From G963662905 sp963662905 (GTDB lineage Bacteria > Bacteroidota > Bacteroidia > Bacteroidales > WRLA01): a stretch of 64,000 bases of DNA. The translations under genes and the position numbers were made by a program. Under the pieces are notes generated by a model. It made no database searches and was not told where the DNA came from. It was given only the letters and a program-made list of their open reading frames with translations. Positions 60,201 to 64,000 of this stretch are shown here, in pieces. The stretch is taken from assembly GCA_963662905.2 (NCBI GenBank), contig CAXXFD010000003.1, positions 2,294,001-2,358,000 on the forward strand. Direction: 5' to 3'. Position 1 is the first letter of the stretch. Every line of letters begins with the position of its first letter.

Positions 60201-60794
60201 GTCCGAACCGGCACAACCATTAAAACTGGGCGTAATTGCATAATCAACGTAATGCTGTGTTAAACCATTATTGTCTAAAATATGGCTTGCCAGCAGATTC
60301 CCGTTTTGGTTATATAAAACACCTGTTATTTGAGCCGAAGATGGGTAGCCGGAATAAGTGTATTCTGTTCCGGGTACATCTGCAGAAAAATTGACTTCCG
60401 TTGTTGTGCCCCCTGAACAGATTAACTGATCAGTTAGATTTACAGATCCTGCCGGACGGGGATTTACAAGTACAGGATACTCAAAAGCGGGGCCCTGGCA
60501 TCCTGCGGCCGTTGCAGTTACAGAATAAAATGCATTTGCTGGACTTAAGTTATTGTTAACCAAAGAGTCTTCTATGATTGCATCAAAGCTTGTGGTGCCT
60601 GAAAAATCTCCGCTTATTCCTGCTTCATAACTTGCCGTCCAACTAAAGGACGCACCGTTTACCGGGCTGCCTAACTGAATCGCTGTAACATCGCCCGAGC
60701 AAACAGAAAGGTTTTGTGGGTTAAATGTTACATCAGGTAGTGGCTTTACCGTTACCTGATAGTTTTGCGTAACACCAGAACAACCATATGCCAT
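48213..60794 (-). CDS. Giant PKD-repeat adhesin with T9SS type B sorting domain, 5' part separated by insertion sequences
   Basis: The visible open frame encodes 4193 residues from an ATG at 60794, but this ATG is internal. The true frame runs on (TSYAITPMAYGC) to 60808-60813 and resumes at 63774 beyond two IS elements. Order from the N side: six PKD_5/Ig-like repeats of ~100 residues (SVCSGDVTA, EICSGQQSA, NQCSGEIFS), about 42 PKD repeats of ~83 residues (motif Trp-x-Trp-x-Phe-Gly-Asp-Gly, for example WSWDFGDGSVSS), and a gliding-type C-terminal domain (type B: FIIFNRWGQQVFVSYDYENR, ACPAGSYVWIL). It resembles SprB-like surface adhesins. Without its signal peptide the present product should not be exported. 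Confidence 0.88.
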   Translation of the reverse strand: MAYGCSGVTQNYQVTVKPLPDVTFNPQNLSVCSGDVTAIQLGSPVNGASFSWTASYEAGISGDFSGTTSFDAIIEDSLVNNNLSPANAFYSVTATAAGCQGPAFEYPVLVNPRPAGSVNLTDQLICSGGTTTEVNFSADVPGTEYTYSGYPSSAQITGVLYNQNGNLLASHILDNNGLTQHYVDYAITPSFNGCAGSDMHHYVYINPLPEITTSPMQQEICSGQQSAQVDLQSNIGSVNYSWTASVTSPNISLPTWSGNTNYLPAEIITNNGFETDTVIYQIIASMTNGISCPAPPDYYYTLVHPIPTVQADLAHDSICSTESVSITLSSQVENTSFYWTVTAPPAISGAQADSLQTVIDDVLINSGTDVEEVIYHIRPKSNSCIGPIEHVSVFIKPSPQITNNQFAFNQCSGEIFSLQLQANMSANFIWTATASSSCITGFSDGAGSIIQQQLTNSCYQPAYITYSVTSLINGCAGETQDFTVYVHPKPDVIYNPASISICSGQIAEISLSSNVSGTDFNYFYYPEINISGGNNGTGNQIIQTLDNAGINNANAIYKVVPFTVNCQGDTSVYSVPVHPNPVAGFFNDTVCFGSPTAFSDTSTYYISSPQSRLWTFGDGQSSTALNPSIVLGYEGAMPTKLRVTDLNGCVDSVSKDVEVFQLPDVLFSATENQVGIPTLFTDQSLPNAANITSWNWDFGDGNTSNVQNPSHLYLFSGTYSVCLQVTNSNACSDVFCLEVNVNPVPIPEFTFDTACFGLYTHFYDLSSSPSGDIATWSWDFGDGSVSSLQNPEHLYAVADTFEVRLIVTDLLGSYDTVWHEVFVHSLPLAAFESDTVCHETQTQLTDLSTTPNGSIQDWNWLFADGQASTEQNPLLQLDYEGCRQTCLIVSDIYGCLDTTYQDVCVDSLPEAYFTNTTVQNGLPTQFTDQSSPNSSSITAWYWTFGDGQTSAEQNPQHIYDDPGTYEVCLEVTNEHGCQHSWCNSNVVVHPLPIPEFTFDTACFGLYTHFYDLSSSPSGDIATWSWDFGDGSVSSLQNPEHLYAVADTFEVRLIVTDELGSYDTVWHEVFVHSLPLAAFESDTVCHETQTQLTDLSTTPNGSIQDWNWLFADGQASTEQNPLLQLDYEGCRQTCLIVSDIYGCLDTAYQDVCVDSLPEAYFTNTTVQNGLPTQFTDQSSPNSSSITAWYWTFGDGQTSAEQNPQHIYDDPGTYEVCLEVTNEHGCQHSWCNSNVVVHPLPVPEFTFDTACYGLYTHFYDLSSSPSGDIATWSWDFGDGSASSLQNPEHLYAVADTFDVRLIVTDELGSYDTVWHEVFVHSLPLAAFESDTVCHETQTQLTDLSTTPNGSIQDWNWLFADGQASTEQNPLLQLDYEGCRQTCLIVSDIYGCLDTAYKDVCVDSLPEPDFTYIPAPVFEPIYFTNTTVPHGKPVNEWYWDFGDGHTSTVRHPVHTYQTPGNKTVMLVATNIIGCKDTLYKNVSVYPLPEINFTFENVCLGNSTHFWDESILPAGTNVVYRLWHFGDPASGAADSSHLENPAHLYNSPGQYEVSLFLRLNTGAENYSDTTVRVFGLPQASYSYENICFQDYTSFADESDTADFPLTGWNWNFDDPISGALNYSDAQNPVHLFTHEGGDYNVNLMVTDAFGCTDDTSVLIHIDSLPEADFLVDTSCFKMNAVFTDISIYHDSPINKWIWNFDDPASGAANSSSLQNPSHTYSSPGSYYPRLIVESSKGCRDTAIHEAFVRQIPHPLFTYDTVCYGTPTTFTDLSTVSNNAAIVSWYWDFGNGISNLQNPVHILPDWGFNPVHLTLTDANGCQNDTIIQVLVDSTSLADFEIEQNCFGNMVHFINQSNPNGFTILDYFWDFGDSTYAYGYNTYHAYDRVDTFMVKLRVFNDNGCYDSIIKPVYVNPALQADFYADTACFGYETHFYDTAFNPAVAVQSCFWDFGDGNTANGHNPSHTYALAGVYNVMLTMTDTAGCTESVNRNVLVHHAPSAAYTYNPVCFHDTVRFADQSSAIDTEITEWYWNFGDTASGSNNYSNEQNPGHFFSTNDVYTVQLIVHDGNGCIDSIAQEVLFNVQPIAAFSFDTVCAGLVSQFYDLSSSPEGNIQNWQWDFGDSLSGNGNYSSDQNPHHTFSAIGVYDVSLVVENSLGCKDTITQEVFVKPTPNAAFSAEPECTGTAVSFVNHSAAYGPYHPIISWLWDFGDGTVDTLFQATHIYDNPGNYSVSLTAWDIEGCSNTYDSVISIFALPEPDFLYSSPCAGQECIFTDLSNGLGANIIEWHWDFDDPLSGSFNQSNAQNPGHIFVNTGMYEVKLGVLNTNGCYKEITKTVEIHEAPVALFDAETTCVGDSVYFQNLSYANNDSIVSWNWNFGDGNFSEEKNPVHIYLEAGIYGVSLTVNTLSSCSAHMTMNLEIASPPMAAFDIELPNCFGDSTRFLDQSVDPGGHIINSWLWDFDDGSYSTDQNPVHKYTTAGQKLIQLTVSDTLGCTAPIFQTIYVNEPPTANFSYLVYQCDSVLFTDYSVANNDTILSWYWDFDDPASGWNNHATSANPVHVFADEGMYNVSLVVSSGNGCLDTVMHELEIHKPVSDFIYDSVCYGNPTYFTELASSASGNIISYHWDFGDGNTSDLPNPSHIFSSPGFYGVSLSVTDYNGCSDIMQKNIQIHFPPTADFTTNTPLCSYDSVYFTNSSHGFGTMPLISYQWDFGDGTSSNEENPQHFYAQAGSYQVSLFVEDTNHCAHDTSHLITVYDQPNAAFNYSTNNCDTLFFFDASSGLQDIIYWHWDFGDPVSGAFNISTQQNPWHIFTSQGYFDVTLIATSSSGCSDTSMQTVYFESLPVVDFTFDTVCLGDSTHFAGFSSSPQINNWQWNFGDGQTGFGQFTSHLFEDAGLHQVVLEITNYLGCTNQVLHNVMVSDRPTALFTCNDSVCNGSTVSFSDQSLFGNTPLTNWLWLFGDGDSSTEQNPQHNYASSGTYDVWLTVTNESGCIDSVMNTVFVAAMPQAGFTFDTVCLGLPTSFIDTSASPNSWIVYRHWNFGDGTDTLNIQNPPHVYENPGTYNVQLVVGDYNGCYDTITQQVLVRELPVADFYVTVDSVCLGDTMWFQDASTSNSGAIVSWTWYFGEPSSGNADTSCLQNPWHIYSNPGTYYVLLIVENANGCYSEISKTVFVRDLPQAHFNWDAGCSYNPVSFYDLSTTENGAIISWLWDFGDGTTSTEQNPVHNYNISTDSSFLVHLWITDNGGCLDSSQQLVNLSGQPISAFSYEADKPCTDGAFHFTDLSSVSSGNIQNWLWLFGDGDSSLLQNPSHIYHSPGIYSAYLIIKSNAGCYDTSMQNIEVFALPDIDFSFDTVCFGDSTHFNSSAYSSQAINEWYWDFGDGYSSNTGDPYHLFRAPGIYQVILMAGDTNLCSSTITKDVFVRSLPDVSFSADTACFGFPTSFDGFSSSDVYSWKWDFGDSIGVAFREDTVYQYSYPGDYIVSLQLVDSFGCQNIEFKHVNVFEPPVAYFNYTNTFCDDGLVHFTDSSYGIGNQITDWRWEFEKDYVSFVQNPDYTFNQLDTCYDVQLIVHDLRGCVDTSVQQVCVKSDFMVSFRSETTCLGDTSWLFAHIETHGDSIANWMWKIGDLPEINTNIDSIGIWIDNINPQKVTLTATDIYGCIDSVQGIVSVIDTPHVAFRYNIASCYDTTFFEDLTQTTNGALTNWVWNFGDSSSANNTSSAQNPWHVYSPKDSLYHVSLTVENSFGCAGRFMENVLKFPCVAVAYNVSGSHCADDSLLFTEYSYSGSPDVLINQWEWQFDDGDTLRYSERRDSIWHLFNQAGYYDVLLIVHAVMEGVPTTDSLSKTIFVNPLPQPNFSWSLACQNDSVWFTNTSEIAQGSIDQYVWHFGDGTLDNMENPFHIYENDSTYPISLTAVSDSGCIDNNEKYISILPQPVPQIIMSDSVGCGDPARIMFSDTSGILGATYNWNFGDGSTAQTEVPYVSHDFGLGDFNIMIEITSAEGCRNKTYENLDVHTKPVAAFEYYPGSVSILEPKVSFTDLSYGTDGIINKFVWDFDGYRDSSNTHAYYVFRDTGDIQVKLMVFDNYGCSDTATHTIKVNPELIFQIANAITIRDGYAHNTFGPISKYFDPNAYEFIIFNRWGQQVFVSYDYENRWDATYNGKACPAGSYVWILNVRDLDGINHAYKGVVYVIK
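56585..58560. repeat. Near-identical 741-bp repeats inside the giant PKD gene
   Basis: About 2.7 copies of a 741-bp (247-codon, three PKD domains) unit follow one another, at roughly 56585-57325, 57326-58066 and a partial third to ~58560. Identical landmarks recur at a 741-bp offset (for example GGCAGACTGTCCACACAAAC at ~57336 and ~58077). Only scattered single-base changes separate the copies, while the other PKD domains of the gene are diverged, so the duplication is recent. Confidence 0.85.
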
Positions 60795-60813
60795 GGGGGT
60801 TATGGCATAACTA

Positions 60814-61930
60814 GTGTTATAATTATTAAGTTAATTAACTAATATTTTATTATCTTTGCCACATGGCAAGAATAGGAAAACCCATCCAGATAACAACGGA
60901 AGAGAAGGCAGAGCTTCTTTCCATGAGCCGTTCACACAAACTTGAAAAACGTTACGTTGAGCGTGCCGAGATAATTATATTATCCGATCAAGGTTTATTG
61001 ATGAGTGAAATAGTAGAGCAAACAGGGCTTAGTAGACCTGTAGTAAATAAATGGAGACAACGCTTTCGCGAGCAAGGTATTACAGGTTTGAAGGATGCTT
61101 ACCGAAGTGGAAAACCAAAGGTTATCACTGCAGAACAACAGGCTATGGTAATTGAGAAAGCCTGCACAAAGCCAGATGACGGATACACTAACTGGTCTCA
61201 AGAACGTATCGCCAAAGAAGTAGGGATTAGCCAGTCTAAAGTATTTCAGATTCTTAAACAAGCAGACATAAAGCCACATAAAATTGAGTATTGGTGCGGC
61301 AAGTCAAAAGACCCAGAGTTTGAAGAAAAAATGACCAACATTGTTGGGCTTTACATGTCGCCACCAGAAAACGCTTTGGTTATTTGTGTTGACGAAAAAA
61401 CTCAAATACAGGCACTCGATAGAACTCAGCCAGAGTTGCCATTACGGCCAGGAAATCCGAAAAGACAAACAGCCACCTACAAACGCAACGGAACTGTTTC
61501 GTTAATTGCGGCACTTGCAGTGCATACAGGTGAAGTAACAGCCAAAACAATTAAATCAAATAATGCAGAAAACTTCTTAAAGTTCTTAAAATCACTTGAT
61601 AGGAAATACCGAAACAAAAAGCTTCACATAATTGCAGACAACCTTTCGGTACATAAACATAAAGACGTTAAGGAGTGGCTGAAAGGAAAAAGGAAAATCA
61701 CATTGCACTTCACCCCAACGTATTCTTCTTGGTTGAATCAAGTTGAGATATGGTTCAATATATTAACAAAGGATGTTGTAAAAGGAGGTGTTTGGAAATC
61801 ATCAGAACAATTGGCTTCTCAACTTATTGAATACGTGAAAACATACAATGAGACACGTGCTAAGCCCTTTCGATGGACTTATACTGGTGATGCATTGAAA
61901 ATTAGTTAACTTATTAAATAATTAATACAC
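60814..61930 (+). mobile_element. IS630-family insertion sequence, 1117 bp, TA target
   Basis: Ends GTGTTATAATTATT and, inverted on the right, GTGTATTAATTATT are terminal inverted repeats. TA flanks both sides (60812-60813 and 61931-61932), the target of IS630/Tc1 elements. It sits exactly between the 6-bp target duplication and the left tip of the larger IS at 61933, so it inserted after that IS. Confidence 0.9.
60863..61909 (+). CDS. IS630 family transposase
   Basis: This 348-residue protein has an N-terminal HTH (MSEIVEQTGLSRPVVNKWRQ) and a DDE core: Asp in LVICVDEKTQIQALDR, Asp in LHIIADNLSVHKHKDV and Glu in SWLNQVEIWFNILTKDVV. All three residues are present. TATCTTTG at 60851-60858 is a -7-like element 4 bp before the ATG. 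The gene points against the giant gene. Confidence 0.95.
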   Translation: MARIGKPIQITTEEKAELLSMSRSHKLEKRYVERAEIIILSDQGLLMSEIVEQTGLSRPVVNKWRQRFREQGITGLKDAYRSGKPKVITAEQQAMVIEKACTKPDDGYTNWSQERIAKEVGISQSKVFQILKQADIKPHKIEYWCGKSKDPEFEEKMTNIVGLYMSPPENALVICVDEKTQIQALDRTQPELPLRPGNPKRQTATYKRNGTVSLIAALAVHTGEVTAKTIKSNNAENFLKFLKSLDRKYRNKKLHIIADNLSVHKHKDVKEWLKGKRKITLHFTPTYSSWLNQVEIWFNILTKDVVKGGVWKSSEQLASQLIEYVKTYNETRAKPFRWTYTGDALKIS

Positions 61931-61932
61931 TA

Positions 61933-63773
61933 GTCCCTGCCAGAATACTCATATCATTTTGTTTATCAGTAATTTACTGTTAATAACTTTGTTGAATCTT
62001 TCGTGGTATTTTCTTGTGTAGAATAGTTATTTTGCTGATATTGTATGCTTTAACTGTTTGAGATTCGTTTATTGCGCCTCAGGCATCAAAACACGGAAAG
62101 ATATGAGAAAAAGATTCGAACAGCAAATTAAAATTGGCAGTACCCTGATCCAGGATGTGGCAATTCCGACAAAAAAGCGCAGCGGCGCCCTGCCCGGCCT
62201 ATGTGCAGCCTTAAAAGAGATTTTTGTAACCCCAGAGTGGAATGAAAAAGTTTTCACTATCCTTGAGGACAAAATCCTTTCCCAAAACAATAAAACCGGG
62301 CGTCCCGGAATGGACCTATGGCATGTCTTTGTACTTTCCCAGGTACGCCTCTGCCAAAACATAAGCTACGATGATCTTCACTACTTGGCCAATTACGACC
62401 GGCTTGTGCGTCAAATCATGGGTGTTGAAAACGATTATGGAATGAGTAATTATAAGTTTGGATATCAGTCTATTATAGATAATGTTGGCTTATTGGACGA
62501 TGAATCGGTCAGGGAGCTCAACAGTATTATCGTTGATTTTGGCCACTACGTGTTTAAAAAAAAAGAGGAGGAAGCATTGTGCTTAAAAACCGATAGTTTT
62601 GTGGTAGAAAGCAATGTCCATTTCCCAACTGACTATAACTTGCTGTGGGACTGTGCCCGCAAATGCCTCGATATAGTTGCCAGGCTTTATCCGGGCCAAC
62701 CGCCGGCAGGGTGGCGCAAGAATAAAAATTGGAGCAAAGACCTCAAAAACAAGATGCGTGCACTGGGACGGGCAAGTGCTTCAGGAGGAAAAGGAAAAGC
62801 CGATAGGGTTCGGCAAACCGCTAAAAGCTACCTTACAAAAGCGAAAGCACTTCACGCCAAGCTCGGGAAAGAATGCGGCCGTAGCACTATTGACGACAAT
62901 CCCGTTTTGACGGAACTGTTCCATTATATGGTACTGTTGCAAAAACATATAGACCTGTTGGAAAGAAGGGTGATAAAAGGAGAGGAAATCCCCCATGAAG
63001 AGAAAATGTTTTCCATTTTTGAGACCTACACCGAGTGGATAAAAAAAGGCAAAATGCGGCCTAATGTAGAACTTGGGAAAAAAGCGGCAATAACCACTGA
63101 CCAATATAACCTCATTGTCGATTACCAGATTATAGAAAGCCAGTCAGACTCAGAATGTGTCCCACAGCTGGCCCAGAGAATATCCTTACGCTACAGAGGC
63201 ATTGCAAGTTGGAGCTTTGATAAAGGATATTGGAAAAAAGAAAACAAAGAACTTCTCTCGCAAAACACCCAGCGTTTGGTACTCCCAAAAAAGGGGAAAT
63301 GCAACAAGCAGGAGTACGAACAGGAGCACCAGCCTTGGTTTATAAAGGCACGCAACAGGCACAGTGCAATAGAATCAAACATTAACGAATTGGAACATAG
63401 GGGACTGGACAGGTGTCCCGACAAAGGGTATGGACATTTTAAACGTTATGTTGGCCTAGCCGTATCAGCTTACAATTTGCGCAGGATCGGAGTTGAGTTG
63501 ATCCGTCTTTTTGTAGCTGACCAACACTCAGGCAAGGGATGCTTTAAGGCCGCATAATTTTAAATCATTGAAATACAGTATTTTAATTGTTTTTCAAGGA
63601 TAAATTATGCCTTGTTGTTTCTAAAGGGCTGAATAAGCCGGGATAATTGCATTATATTTCTATATATTTACTATAAATTTTAATTTTTTTTATGCAAGTA
63701 GCATCTTGCAGAACATATTTTGCTAGTTGTTTTTTGGGTGAATTTTAAAAATCTATAGTTTTCTGGCTGGCAC
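61933..63773 (+). mobile_element. Larger DDE insertion sequence, 1841 bp, 6-bp target duplication
   Basis: The left tip GTCCCTGCCAGAATACT and the inverted right tip GTGCCAGCCAGAAAACT match at 14 of 17 positions. TAACTA flanks the composite (60808-60813, before IS630, and 63774-63779). Deleting both elements and one TAACTA restores the giant gene's frame (…HTVSYAITPMAYGC…). It carries one 484-residue transposase and long AT-rich ends with no other gene. I cannot name the family with certainty (IS1182/IS5-like or ISNCY). Confidence 0.88.
62103..63557 (+). CDS. DDE transposase of the larger IS
   Basis: I start at the ATG at 62103 (484 residues), since the upstream 15 codons look non-coding. Acidic candidates for the DDE core are Asp in CLKTDSFVVESNVHFPTDYN, Asp in IASWSFDKGYWKKE and Glu in HSAIESNINELEHRGLDR. 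The FPTD and NINELEHRGL patterns resemble IS1182/IS5-type transposases. NLRRIGVELI closes the core, and the total length is somewhat long for IS5. Confidence 0.85.
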   Translation: MRKRFEQQIKIGSTLIQDVAIPTKKRSGALPGLCAALKEIFVTPEWNEKVFTILEDKILSQNNKTGRPGMDLWHVFVLSQVRLCQNISYDDLHYLANYDRLVRQIMGVENDYGMSNYKFGYQSIIDNVGLLDDESVRELNSIIVDFGHYVFKKKEEEALCLKTDSFVVESNVHFPTDYNLLWDCARKCLDIVARLYPGQPPAGWRKNKNWSKDLKNKMRALGRASASGGKGKADRVRQTAKSYLTKAKALHAKLGKECGRSTIDDNPVLTELFHYMVLLQKHIDLLERRVIKGEEIPHEEKMFSIFETYTEWIKKGKMRPNVELGKKAAITTDQYNLIVDYQIIESQSDSECVPQLAQRISLRYRGIASWSFDKGYWKKENKELLSQNTQRLVLPKKGKCNKQEYEQEHQPWFIKARNRHSAIESNINELEHRGLDRCPDKGYGHFKRYVGLAVSAYNLRRIGVELIRLFVADQHSGKGCFKAA

Positions 63774-64000
63774 TAACTAACAGTATGGTTTACAACATCA
63801 TGATTGATCAGTATCTGGTCGATTTGGTTTCCGCAATCATCGGCAAAACCAGAAACTTCTGAGCTATTGCAGGAAGCAGACCAGCAGAAGCTTGCATTAT
63901 CCACATTGGCAGATAAAAGCACATTAGTTGAAGCTCCCGAACAAATAGATTTTTGAAAGGGAGGACTGTCCAGATAAACAGCTGGATTTACCTGCACAAG
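63774..64000 (-). pseudogene. Upstream part of the giant PKD gene, beyond the insertion sequences
   Basis: The frame is open to the right edge and encodes the end of another PKD_5/Ig-like repeat (VQVNPAVYLDSPPFQKSICS … NQIDQILINHDVVNHTVS). Joined across the TAACTA duplication it reads HTVSYAITPMAYGC in frame with the main part at 48213-60813. The usual YxITP-x-x-x-GC-x-G repeat signature is re-formed exactly at the join. A native start and signal peptide should lie to the right of the window. Confidence 0.88.

Overview
The window comes from a Bacteroidota chromosome, probably a gliding or T9SS-bearing member of the class Bacteroidia. The evidence is secreted proteins ending in type A and type B T9SS sorting domains, a TonB receptor with an N-terminal carboxypeptidase-regulatory-like domain, promoters of the TTG-N20-TAnnTTTG type, FISUMP and PKD-repeat proteins, and a Bacteroidota-type dihydroorotase. 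No rRNA or tRNA genes were seen.

Layout. (1) 1-947 is the 3' end of a T9SS-exported protein. (2) 14796 down to 1020 is one tightly packed eight-gene minus-strand operon. It encodes a lipoprotein, a small protein, three paralogous YadA-head/tail-fibre-like proteins, a BNR-propeller protein, a T9SS protein and a tiny membrane protein. It has a good promoter at 14846-14876, with four GGTATGCA direct repeats just upstream and a terminator at 971-1004. (3) Divergent from it are two paralogous signal peptide-TPR-TM-coiled coil-HTH regulators (15065-18908), which are candidate regulators of the operon. (4) 18905-22843 holds an AAA ATPase plus TOPRIM-like (DUF3226-like) gene pair. The TOPRIM gene is broken by an IS66 element (exact ends, 8-bp target duplication) and by an in-frame stop. 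(5) 22935-25516 is housekeeping: GT2 polyprenol-phosphate mannosyltransferase, pyrC and a lipoprotein. (6) 25654-33975 looks like an extracellular nucleic-acid or phosphate scavenging locus: secreted endonuclease I, TonB receptor, lamin-tail protein and two endonuclease/exonuclease/phosphatase-fold lipoproteins. (7) 33975-36556 holds a coiled-coil lipoprotein, an S4 RNA-binding protein and a FISUMP lipoprotein.

(8) 36558-48096 is an accessory island. It has an AAA_14/DUF4143 ATPase with an operator-like palindrome, a 51-bp tandem array of about 23 units split by an IS21 element, REP-like hairpins and an ISAs1 element next to an IS200/REP-associated tyrosine transposase, a thioredoxin-like protein, a MntA-HepT pair whose toxin carries a stop codon, and a toxin-antitoxin-SecB (TAC-like) operon. 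(9) 48213 to the right edge is a giant PKD-repeat, T9SS type B adhesin gene (more than 4,200 codons). It is interrupted by two nested IS elements (IS630 inside the target duplication of a larger IS), with the reading frame exactly restorable across the 6-bp duplication.

The most novel candidates are the regulated YadA-like surface operon with its repeat-bearing promoter, the 51-bp REP-derived array with its own transposase and signal-peptide-fused reading frame, and the sequential inactivation of defence-like and adhesin genes by insertion sequences that can be resolved to the base.
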